DNA of 64,000 nucleotides from Sipunculus nudus. Taxonomy: Eukaryota > Annelida > Sipuncula > Golfingiida > Sipunculidae. Where the stretch lies: assembly GCA_026874595.1 (NCBI GenBank), contig CM049317.1, forward strand, positions 39,086,401 through 39,150,400, given 5' to 3'. The translations under genes and the position numbers were made by a program. The notes under the pieces are model-generated. The model was not told the origin of the DNA and searched no databases. It was given only the letters and a program-made list of their open reading frames with translations. Shown in pieces: positions 33,956 through 43,912 of the stretch; the stretch's first letter is position 1, and every line of letters starts with the position of its first letter.

Positions 33956-36142
33956 ATGGAGAAGAGACAACCGGGAAACAAAAGAAAGAAAAATAACGAA
34001 TATGATGCAGCAACTGAGCAAAGACTGGTTGAGTTTTTCTCAAATAACGAATGTTACTATAATAAAGGATCGGATAAATATGCAAATACTAAATACAAGA
34101 AGAGGCTTCTTGATAATTTGGCCAGAGACCTAAACACTACTGGTGAGTGTTGCTGACAAATTTATTTCTTCTTGCATCTATACTTATTAGACTTGTAGCA
34201 ACAATCATTCTTGTTCTTTTAAATTCTTACCATGTTCTTTGTATATGTAAAAGTTTCATCCTAAATAACCTCAAAAACTATATTCTGGTTTGCAGGGCAA
34301 CGCACCACAGTGGGAAAGCTGCTTCATAAGCCAAAGTCCAAATCCCTTACCGCCAGGCAGAAGTGGCAGCTAGCAAATTTTGGCTTCTTGAGGGACCACA
34401 TAAGACCCCGCACACACACACATGACACTAGGGAGGTACGCACTACTGTTACATCTAGACTTATCTCATCTTCATTCATAATTACACTTTTTTTTCAAGT
34501 ATGTATAACACGTCATGAAATATATGGTAATTTTTTACTGTATATGTATATCCATGTATATTATTTGCTCTGCTTGCAGTTGCCTGTGGACGAGGAAGAA
34601 GAAGGTAAGGATGATGACGTGGAAGAACTAGAGGTGGCATCCACCGCTTCGTCACAGAAGGCGTCAACCTCAGAAGGCCACAGTACCAGCCGGGTTGGCA
34701 AGCGAGCAAAGGTTTCGTCCACAGGCAGCAAAATGGAGGATGCTCTCCTCACGTTTTTGCAAAGACCAAGGACTTCAGAGTCACTTGTAAAGAAGGTACG
34801 TATTATTCGCAATACATTTGTGTTTTATAAGCCCGTCGTAAGATGTGGCATATTATGTAATCGCCTTTGATGGATGGCATATCCTTTGAGGCGCAATATC
34901 TAAAGGTTGCCTCAACATATTACATTTCTCCAACCTAGGTACAGAGGAAGGTCTTCTCCTGCACATTTGAAGTATGGCTGATCATAAACCTTTTTTATGA
35001 TTACATGGATTGTTTAATTTTGGCATACAGCCTTTGTATGGAAAGGTTGTTAATGCATAAATACGAATGTTAACCTCGCTGTGAAATTTCCGCCGATGGG
35101 CGAATTTGTTACAATTTGGCTCTTGACAATGTATGATATTTTTGTATTTATGTCCTTTGTATTTTCTTTTCTCTGCAGATGCAGGAACTGGAACCAGGCC
35201 AAAGAGATGACAAACTAGCCTTCGGCCAGTGGTTCACCACGAAGATGCTGAAGATCGCTGAGGAGCGCTGGGACGAGCTTGAGGATGAGGCACAAGCACT
35301 TTTGGCAAAGTATACACGCTGGCAACCGCTGCAGGAGCCATCGTGGTTTCAGCAGCAGCAACCGCAGTGGTCACAGACGCAGCTGCAGCATTCTCAGTGG
35401 TCCCAAACCCAGCCGCAGCAGTCACAGTGGTCCAATGTAACGGTGCAATCACAGCCGCAGCAGTCGACATGGTCCCAGCCGCAGACGCAGCACTGGGCCC
35501 AACCGCCCCTGAATCAGTGGGCAGCATGGCAGCCTCAGCCTCATCCCAATGATCTGAACCAACCCCCGTGCAGCAGCAGCACACCTATACAGCCGAGTCC
35601 TCTTCCTCCGGTAAATATCAATAATTCTTCCGTTTAAGCTACTTTTTAGTTTTACAAGTCTTTCCTTTAAAAAGGCCTTCATCATGTTAAAAACATTAAT
35701 ATTATGAATAATATCCAGGGGCGGATCCAGGATTTAGGAAAAGGGGGGGTCCAACCCAGGAGGACAAATGAAAACCCTAAAAAAAGGTCCTCAGGTCTGA
35801 AAAAGGGGGGGTCCAGGCGGCAAAATTGTGTCTGAAGCCCTTAAAAAACGTTGTTTCTGATGATAAAGGGGGGGGGAGTCCGGACCCCCTCTCTGGATCC
35901 GCTTCTGATATCTTTCTGTTTTTCAGCCTGTACTGCCCCCTAGGCCCCATTCGGCTAGCAACCGGTCCAGTGAGGATCTGTCCAACATATTCACGCAGAG
36001 CTATATGGGGATGATGGAAACAACAACCAAGACTTTGCAGACAGGGTCGGCTCAACTAAGTGGCAGCCTCAACACCCCTAATTCCGACATAACCCAAGGG
36101 CAGGGGAAGGACGACGAAGAATCGGATGCCCCTCAGTCCTAG
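33956..36142 (+). CDS. Harbinger accessory protein with MADF (Myb/SANT-like) domain, five exons
   Basis: This is the DNA-binding partner that, in PIF/Harbinger elements, helps the transposase reach the nucleus and the TIRs. My model is exons 33956-34142, 34296-34435, 34580-34795, 35179-35610 and 35927-36142. All introns are GT-AG, phases agree throughout, and the total is 397 codons with the TAG stop, so it looks intact. Exon 1 and the start of exon 2 carry the MADF-like helix region (RLVEFFSNNECYY, YKKRLLDNLARDL). Exon 3 is acidic then Ser/Thr-rich. Exon 4 has a helical block (FGQWFTTKMLKIAEERWDEL) and a Gln/Trp/Ser-rich repeat (SQWSQTQ type). Intron 2 is 144 bases without a stop and could be retained. 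An ATG at 33916 opens another frame that stops at 33994. Confidence 0.75.
35716..35907. mobile_element. MITE in intron 4 of the MADF-type gene
   Basis: 192 bases with ends CAGGGGCGGATCC and, inverted, CAGAAGCGGATCC (11 of 13 identical), flanked by a 5-bp direct repeat ATATC (35711-35715 and 35908-35912). The interior is G- and C-rich runs. It ends 19 bases before the first base of exon 5, leaving the pyrimidine tract and AG intact. Confidence 0.8.
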
Positions 36143-37274
36143 ACTATATTGTGAAAACTTGCCTTGGACTTGTAGCGATTCAGGCCCTTAAAGATATTCT
36201 TTCTGCATTTCATCTCTGTTTTAAGTCTGTTTTTTAGGAAATCGGCATACTGAGCACCATTTCAAGACTGTTTTAAGAAGTGTTGTAATTACTGTGTTTT
36301 ACTTTTGTTTTCTTTTTATTTTACTGTATTTTCATGAAAAAAAATTCAAGGGTTGATTGGCCCCAGTAATTTTTGGCCCAAGTAATTCACTAATTGATCA
36401 ACATCGTATTCTGATGAATGTTTAACCCCTCAAATGTAACAATTTACGTGTTTACAAAGAAAGGGTATTATTTTAAATTTATGCCCGTCTTAGCGGCCTG
36501 TTATCACTCAGCATGTTCTTGTTCATTTGAGAATGAGATATAAAAACCAATTAGGCTAACCTTTATTTTACATACACGTTATTGACAATATGTAAAAAAA
36601 ACGTAGTAAATAATAATATTATTTAACAACCGTTTTTACTCAGTTTTAATATGCATCTAAGGCTAATGTTAATATGCTAATAGGATCGTTGGACTTCCCA
36701 ATATATTTAGAAGTTATTAAGCATGTATGCAGAAAACCAGGAAAACAAACAAATCTGGTGTTTGTGAGAAGTTATTTCTTTAACAAATGAATTGTTCATC
36801 GTGAAATTTGGTCTTTATCTTTATTTCCAGTAGAAAGATGATACAGAAAGTAATGGACATGGGTGAAGGTATTCAACATATACAGTTCTCCTTTAAATTT
36901 TTAACATTACTCATGTAAGAAGATTATGTTACCAGTATTATTGGACTTTGGACATCTTCAATTTTTTTTTCCTTTAATTCTTTTTGTACTTGTTGGGAAA
37001 CTTTATGACATGATTCCTATAACTTCGACAACCACCAGAAATACAACCACTTTTCTTGGTCTTGAATTAAAAAACAAGGAAACATAATTAACCAACCTGA
37101 TATAACGACCACATTAGTAAGTCGCAAAGGTGGTCGTAATTGTGGGATTCCTATTCAGCAATGATTAAGATCTTTGTCTCATAACAATATATTCAAGAAC
37201 ACACATCTATTTCTTTATATTGGTTTGTGCAGTTAGCAAGTAGTCACAATACATGAGCATCTCAGGAATCTACT
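36143..37274. other. Harbinger spacer between the convergent genes
   Basis: Non-coding, AT-rich. AATAAA-like signals are not obvious after the MADF stop. Confidence 0.5.
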
Positions 37275-38790
37275 CCAATGATGGCAAAAGTACATAGTTC
37301 ATTCCATGTTTACGCTCCTATCCTGCCACGGCAATCGCCCGATGTCGCTATTGTAATAATCCGACAGGTACTTCCTCTGCATTTTACCTTCACAGGTCAA
37401 ATGACATCCGCCAACATTCTGCGGGTCAGTCAGTGTCACATGTTCACGCAAGGGGCCTGGGATTAGATTCCCACTCTCGTCCTCCCAGTCGACCTCATTG
37501 GCCTGAGCTCATGGATTTCGAGTACGAAGTAGGTTGTGCAAAGTGAGACACGCCTCCACCACGAAAGAAGCGTTCCTTGGTTGTAGCTGGAGACAAGTCA
37601 GCAGACATCTTCATCTATGTGCCAAAATGCCAAAAGCGTTCACGACAACTCTCCTGGCACGGGAGAGTCTGTAGTTGAAGACTTGGTCTTTGTGTGAGAG
37701 TCCCCTCTGGCTGTAGGGCTTCATCATCCAAGTTCTTAACGGGAACGCATCGTCCCCGATGATGAAGTAAGGCATGGGTCAGGGTCCGGTAGCCCCAGCA
37801 CGTTGTTCTCCAGAGCTGGACGAAGACGAGAAGAGTTGAACGCTCTGGCATCAGAGGACGACACCGATCCCCCCGTGTTACACCAAATGAACTTGTAGTC
37901 ACTGTCAACAAGTGCCAGGAGAATGATCGAAAAAAAGCCCTTGTAGTTAAAGTAGTTGCTACAGCTCTTGTTTGGCTTCTTGATCTCTATGTGTTTCCCA
38001 TCTAAGGCGCCGCAGCAGTGGTGGAAATTCCACCTCTCGCTGAAGTGGTTTGCCACCTCACACCACTGGTCTGGCGATGAAGGAACCGTAAACAACTAAT
38101 CCTTGAAGGCCTCATAAATTGCTTTGCAGACCTAGAAGACACAAAGGGCACAAGAACAATGCATTAAATATATTAATGTTTCTTTGGCAAAGTATATTGT
38201 GAGGGTATGTCATAAAATACAAAATGATAAATACCTTTGGTATAAATAGTGCAATTGTATTGTGGGCCACACGGAAGCTAAAGGCCAAGGATCGGTAACT
38301 GTTCCCAATCGCAAGAAAACGTATTGTTATTACCAACTTTAGCCCTGGCTCCAAAGGTCTTCTGTTCCTGTAAAGACACAAATTTTGATTTTCTTATCTT
38401 ATGGCAGGGGAATGCAGGCTTGTGAATAAATACTATAAAATAGACCACATAAAATAGTATTGCTTATAGAAAATTACACTTACTTCTCACTTTTTGTGAT
38501 GAGTGGGGCAACGCGGTGCAACACATTAGCAAATGTGTTGCGGTCCATTCGGAGGTAGGCCATGTAATCACCCTCCGATTCGCGGTCCAGCTCAGCGAAG
38601 AGAGTTTCGTATTGCCCGTAGATATGACGCCTTTGAATCCACAGTCGCACCCACCATCTTCGTCTCCTTCTCCTTATCTGGTCTTGTCGCTGCCGAAAAC
38701 AGCAGCAGCAACGACTGCTTGATCGCCTTCTGCTTCTTCGTCAAGCAGCTGCAGCTGTAGAAGCTGTATTCTTCTCGGGACGACTGCCAT
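37275..38790 (-). pseudogene. Harbinger DDE transposase pseudogene (HARBI1-like)
   Basis: The start ATG (38790-38788) leads into a Leu/Gln-rich N-terminus. A frame change precedes RRWWVRLWIQRRHIYGQYETL (38670-38600), which ends at a donor near 38485. Exon 2 (from about 38362) reads EPGLKLVITIRFLAIGNSYR and SFRVAHNTIALFIPKV to a donor at 38235. Exon 3 (from about 38131) reads VCKAIYEAFKD, then an in-frame TAG (38098-38096), then CCGALDGKHIEIKKP with the first catalytic Asp. A frameshift near 37785 leads to [12 protein letters not shown] (second Asp). The third catalytic residue, Glu in related proteins, is Val (GTG, 37643-37641) in [10 protein letters not shown] stop at 37613-37611 and another shift precede a normal tail (VVEACLTLHNLL, then SDYYNSD). 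Clearly inactive. Confidence 0.88.
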
Positions 38791-39253
38791 CTTGAAATTA
38801 AAACTATTTCACTCAAAATTTTCCAGAAGATGTGTTCATCAACTCGGACACAGATTTCTGGATAGAGGATGTCCCCCCTTTTACCCCGACGACATGCGCA
38901 AAAATCGTAAGATCCTCCTACCAACGACTTGAGAGTGCCGTGAGTTGCATGTATGGACGCCGTACGTCCACCTTAAGACAACATATTTTCGTAAGTATGC
39001 CGAAGGAAGATCCCAAGACACCCGTGCGAAGAACGTAAGAACTCTAAGACCTTCGTACGACAAAAATGATTTCATTTTCTTAAGAATGACCCAAGCTGCT
39101 TTTGCAAATTGAACGGCCGCCGTACCAACTACTTAAGGAGACCGTAAGAATCTATGCCTCCTCTACGAAATGTCTACGAACTATACAATTCGTACTAACT
39201 CAGACATTCGCATGAACGTATCGTTCGTACGAACCTTTGTGACCGTAGCTATA

Positions 39254-40368
39254 GTTTCACGACGGTCCCGCCGCCGCCGTGGCGGCCGCCGCGGCAGAAA
39301 AACCTTGTGAGCGGGATAACTCAAAAAATATTTCACTGATCTTTTTCAAACTTTAAATTTGTATAGATATAGGTAAGGGGACGAAGCCTATTTAAAATGG
39401 GGTCATGATCTCTGCTAGGAGAGTGACCTTGACCTTGAATAGGTCCATTTTTGCTGAAAATAACACAAATTCTTAAATATCTCAAGTAAGCTTGCATGGA
39501 CTGGTCCAAAAATCAAGGTGACCGAAGATCTTGGATAGCCTTGTGATATACCGGAAACTGGTGGCGCCACATATTATCCTTTCTTGTTTTTACGCCTTTT
39601 AATACCCCCATAATTGCCACTTGACAGTACTTTAAGCATTATAAGTCAAAAACTAATGGACAGATTTCTTTCATATTATGCACATGTAGAGAGATGGGTT
39701 ATGGGATGAGGTCTACTTACATTTGGGTCATGACCTTTACCATGAGAGTGGCCTTGACCTTTAATGTGTCCATATTTGGTGAAAATCACACACTTCTTAT
39801 GATATCTCCAGTGTTGATAGCCATATGGATTTCAAACGTGACTTATGCATGGCCCACCACTAAAGTAGGAACCCTATAGGTGCTAGGGTCATGAGGTCAA
39901 AGTTCAAGGTCACTGGACTCGCATCTTAAAGATACTGTGGATGCATTTTCAGCCAAACATTTCATCTCAGACCTTTCATCTTGCACATATAGTTCATCTG
40001 CCAATAGAGGAAGACCCCTATCAATTTTGAGGTCACAAGGTCAAAGGTGAAGGTCACAGGAGCCATCTGTCCAAAATTAGTTTCTGGATGATAATTACTA
40101 TATCAATTTTGAGGTCACAAGGTCAAAGGTGAAGGTCACAGGAGCCATCTGTCCAAAAATTAGCTCCTGGATGATAATTCCTGCTTTTATTGATGTATAG
40201 ATTTCAAACTTGACTTGTATATGTCCCATTGGAAAAGCAGGACCTCTATTGATTTATATATAAAAGTGGATGATCAATATCAATTTTGGGGTCACAAGGT
40301 CAAAGGTCAAGGCCATAGGAGCCATCTGTCAAAAAAATTAGTTTCTGGATGATAATTCCTGCTTTTAT
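39254..40368 (+). repeat. Family 2 body with tandem AGGTCA-rich units
   Basis: It begins with a CCGCCGCCGCC stretch and continues with blocks matching 63510-64000. From 39840 units contain AGGTCAAAGGT(C/G)AAGGTCAC (about 39895, 40037, 40119, 40298), each followed by GGAGCCATCTGTC and GATGATAATTCCTGCTTTTA. The clean unit at 40150-40210 is the unoccupied version of the site where family 1 copy A sits. Confidence 0.7.
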
Positions 40369-42123
40369 TGTATCCGCAAAAACGAAGTTTTGCGGATACT
40401 ATGTTTTTGACCGGGTTCCGCCGCCGCCGCTGCCGGGGCCGCGGCGTTCGTTTCCGGAGAACTCCTCTGAGACTACTGCACAGATTTTTCCGAAACTTAC
40501 ACAAATTATCGGGTCACATGTGAACTGGTGCCTAACCAAGTGACCTTGACCTCTGACCTTTCGTCTCTGCCCAGTGTGCGTTTGTGCGTCTGTTTCCACA
40601 CATAAACCCATATATCTCAGGAACCGTTTGACCGATCCGAAAAAATTTTTGCACAAATGTAGCCCTGGGAAAGCTTTATAACATACACAACAAAAGGTGG
40701 CGCCACCTGCATCTATGTTTGCACAGTGTCCATCTGTTCATCTGCCTGGGGTTAAAATCACTCATATCTCTGCAGTGATTTGGCTAATTCACCTAAAATT
40801 TGGCATGCATATACATCCTAGATAGCTTTCTCGATTTTGTGACAGGTGGTGCCAACTACATTCACGTTAACGCTCCACACATAATCCCATATATCTCGGG
40901 AACCGTTTGACCGATCCGGAAAATTTTTTTACACAAATGTAGCCCTGGGATAGCTTTATAACATACACAACAAAAGGTGGCGCCACCTGCAACCATGTTT
41001 GCACAATGTCCATCTGTTCATCTGCCTGGAGTTAAAATCGCTCATATCTCTGCAGTGGTTTAACTAATTCACCTAAAATTCGGCATGCATATACATCCTA
41101 GATAGCTTTCTTGATTTTGTGACAGGTGGCGCCACCTACATTCACGTTAACGCTCCACACATAAACCCATATATCTCGGGAACCGTTTGACCGATCCAGA
41201 AAAATTTTTTACACAAATGTAGCCCTGGGATAGCTTTATTACATACACAACAAAAGGTGGCGCCACCTGCAACCATGTTTGCACAGTTTCCATTTGTTCA
41301 TCTGCCTGGGGTTAAAATCACTCATATCTCTGCAGTGGTTTGACTAATTCACCTAAAAATCAGCATGCCTATACATCCTAGATAGCTTTCTTGATTAAAT
41401 GACAGGTGGCACCACCTACATTCATGTTAACACTCCACACATAAACCCATATATCTCAGGAACTGTTTGACCGATCCGGAAAAATTTTTTTCACAAATGT
41501 AGCCCTGGGATAGCTTTAAAACATACACAACAAAAGGTGGCGCCACCTGCAACCATGTTTGCACAGTGTCCATTTGTTAATCTGCCTGGGGATAAAATCA
41601 CTCATATTTCTGCAGTGGTTTGACTAATTCACCTAAAATTCGGCATGTTTATACATCCTAGATAGCTTTCTCGATTTTATTACAGGTGGCGCCACCTACA
41701 TTCACGTTTATGCTGCAGACATCCAAGCTCATCTCGGGAACCGTTTGACTAATCAGGAAAAAAAATTTACACAAATGTAGCCCTTGGATAGCTTTATAAC
41801 ATGAACAAAAATGGTGGCGCCACCTGCAGCCATTTTTGCACAGCGTCCATCTGTTTGTCTGCTGTAGGATAAAATCACTCATATCTCTGCAGTGGTTTGA
41901 CTTTTCCACATGAAATTTTGCATGTGTATATATCTTGGATAGTTTCTAGTTCAAATAACAGGTGACGCCACCTACAATCATGTTTATGTGGCAGAGATCC
42001 ATTCTAATATTTAACACATGTAACTCTATATCCCCTTGCCACTCAATTAATGCCTCACTTCACCCGTCCTTCTCTGATTTTGGCGGATACACGTAGTCGC
42101 TTGTCGACTACCCGTATTCTAGT
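40369..42123 (+). mobile_element. Family 1 Helentron-like element, copy A (1755 bp)
   Basis: It starts TGTATCCGCAAAAAC, which folds with GTTTTGCGGATAC (5' hairpin, 3-base loop). Near the 3' end is TTTTGGCGGATACA (42078-42091), inverse to the tip with one indel. A hairpin GTAGTC-gcttgtc-GACTAC (42093-42111) and a CTAGT end follow. The unoccupied paralog at 40181-40200 (CTGCTTTTATTGATGTATAG) shows precise insertion between two Ts without target duplication. The interior is a C/G-rich CCGCCGCCGC head and four 280-bp repeat units. No rolling-circle helicase is encoded, so it is non-autonomous. Confidence 0.85.
40560..41830 (+). repeat. 280-bp higher-order tandem repeat of copy A
   Basis: Palindromes AGGTGGCGCCACCT (or close variants) sit at 40695, 40844, 40975, 41124, 41255, 41404, 41535 and 41684. 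Spacings alternate 149 and 131, giving an exact 280-bp period. The two half-units are related (both have a GATAGCTTT block about 30 bases before the palindrome), so they derive from one older monomer of about 140 bases. Confidence 0.92.
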
Positions 42124-42372
42124 TGATGTATAGATTTCAAACTTGACTTATATATGTCCCATTGAAAAAGAAAGACCCCAATTGATTTTTGGGTCATGAG
42201 GTCAAAGGTCAAGGTCACAGGACCAACATCTTCAAAAAGATTGTGGATTGATAGATGGAAGAAACAATAATTGCTTGCCAAGTGTCAGTATATGCTGCTA
42301 AAAATGGGGGCCTATTCTTAAAGGGGGGGGGCGTACTATGTCTGGGGATACTCTGGCACCTGCGGTGCCAAG
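42124..42372 (+). repeat. Family 2 3' end
   Basis: It continues the unit interrupted by copy A (GATGTATAGATTTCAAACTT) and includes AGGTCAAAGGTCAAGGTCAC near 42198. After a G run it ends with the inverted tip and GGCACC/GGTGCC hairpin. Confidence 0.75.
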
Positions 42373-42479
42373 AAATATCTACTTTTACATATATTCCTGA
42401 TTTCTTTTTATAAAAAGTCAACTGAAAAGCATTATGTATTTGGAAAATTAGTTTCAAAGATATTTCAAGTAGGGACCAC

Positions 42480-43275
42480 TTTTGTGTTCAGATGGCAGCA
42501 CTTGGTTTACCATTGGCAGATTGCCAGTGCTTTGATGTTGGCCATTAGCCAAGATGATGTCAGCTCTATAAATAGTTTTGTCACAGTACCAGGATTGGAA
42601 GAAGTGCAGCCAGGTATAGGTCAAGGGTTCACTCAGTGTAGTAGCTGCATTCTATTTATAGCTTTGGCAGACTGCTCACTGCATCAGATTTGGCTCCAAA
42701 GTTCAGCCTGGATCTATTTATAGCTTTGGCAGACTGCCAACTGTGTCAGATTATGCAACAGGTCAAGAGTTCACTCAGTGCAGCCAGGCACAGGTCAAAA
42801 GTTCACCGAGTCTAGCCAGGTGCAGGTCAAGAGTTCACTCAGTGCAGTAGCTTGAGGCAGCAATTTGTCACAGTTCACTCGGGGGCAACTGCCTTACTCA
42901 CCTAAGCCTTGTAAGCCCAGGGCATCACACTCTAGGGAAGTTTGATGTATTGGCCTGATATTTTGACCTGTCTGTGCATCTTTGATGGTATACTCATTTA
43001 CAAGACAGGTGGTGCCACCTACATTTACTTTTACAGTGTATGCGCCTGCTTATTTCTACAGAGGAATTTGATACATCAACCAAAATTGGGCATGTTTATA
43101 CATATTGGGTAACTTTATAGTGTACAAGACTGGTGGCGCCACTTACAATAATGTGTTTGTCCCTGTGTATGTCCCTGCTTATTTCACAGGAGGGGTTTGA
43201 CATATCAGTCTGACATTGGGCATATGTATATATCTCATCGTTGTATACAAGACTGGTAGTGTCAGCTACAATCAT
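42480..43275. repeat. Minisatellite block plus palindrome monomers
   Basis: At 42600-42860 units of about 30 bases (AGGTCAAGAGTTCACTCAGT then GCAGCCAGGTA) repeat irregularly. From 42950 there are diverged monomers with GGTGGTGCCACCT and GGTGGCGCCACTT. The block is paralogous to 56310-56660. Confidence 0.7.
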
Positions 43276-43317
43276 TGTATCTGCCAATACAAAGTTTTGC
43301 GGATACTATGTTTCAGA

Positions 43318-43470
43318 CTTGGGGTATTTGTATTCAGTATTCGTATTCATTGTATTCGAATACAGGTATTTCAGTATTCATATTCGTATTCGAATACATT
43401 TGTTTAAAGTACAAAAGTATTTGTATTCGTATTCAAATACATTGCAAATGTATCAACATTCATGAATACT
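43318..43470. repeat. TATTCGTATTCGAATAC-type degenerate array
   Basis: Irregular GTATTCGTATTC and inverse GAATAC units give many short palindromes. It is paralogous to 46700-46835. Confidence 0.8.
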
Positions 43471-43912
43471 TTTCACGAATACATGCAGTATACATTAATG
43501 TTGTTAACTTTTTTCCTTTATCGATTTGGAAAAATGTGCCATTATTTCCATTGCTATTGATTTAGACCCACTTACCACATGCACACTAACAATCTTATTT
43601 ACACATTTTGACATTTTTTACTTTATTCATATTAAATTAATATTAATGTGTTTATTCTGTCATGTGTATGTACATCTCCATCAGTCAGACCCTCTTTTTA
43701 TCTACATTTATCCTGCAGCTATACCAAATATTCTTCATACATACTAGGCAACAGGTATCTACATGGGGCAAGCAAAGCTGTCCATATCCTCTGCTCTGTC
43801 TGATAATGCCACAATGAACTTCCTGTGTAGAAGCAGAAGGTAGCTAGGCCAGCATGCTACTAGCCCAAGTCCACTCAAGTCCAAAGGGTTGAAAGCTTAG
43901 TAATTACCCCTG

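Larger units (their letters stand above)
33241..39253. mobile_element. PIF/Harbinger DNA transposon
   Basis: A two-gene element: a MADF-type DNA-binding gene on the plus strand and a DDE transposase gene on the minus strand, convergent. The ends are imperfect inverted repeats (CGGTCATAAA near 33250 against CGGTCACAAA inverted near 39236), with many ACGAACG and CGTACG motifs in the subterminal 300 bases on both sides. TATA/CTATA occurs at both borders (33241-33244 and 39249-39253), and the uninterrupted family 2 copy at 63500 has one CTATG there, so the insertion is clear though the exact duplication length (3-5) is not. Confidence 0.85.
33214..42372 (+). mobile_element. Family 2 Helentron-like element, split by two later insertions
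   Basis: The 5' tip TTGTATCCCCAGAC folds with GTCGGGATAC (33216-33240). The 3' side has GTCTGGGGATAC (42340-42351), the exact inverse complement of the tip, then a hairpin GGCACC-tgc-GGTGCC (42355-42369). The body resumes at 39254 after the Harbinger insertion and matches 63510-64000 (CGCCGCCGCC start, then CTTTTTCAAACTT, GACCTTGACCTTGAATAG, ACCGGAAACTGGTGG). A second interruption is family 1 copy A. Without the two inserts the element is about 1.4 kb. It has no genes of its own. Confidence 0.75.

Noticed and set aside
35234-35584. Ala-rich and other long frames antisense or shifted over the MADF gene exon 4
   Set aside because: They are shadows of a Gln/Trp/Ser-rich repeat coding region with consistent splice sites on the plus strand.
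40560-41830. Possible CRISPR array because of regular palindromic repeats
   Set aside because: The units are 131-149 bases with no unique spacers, and the context is a eukaryotic transposon.
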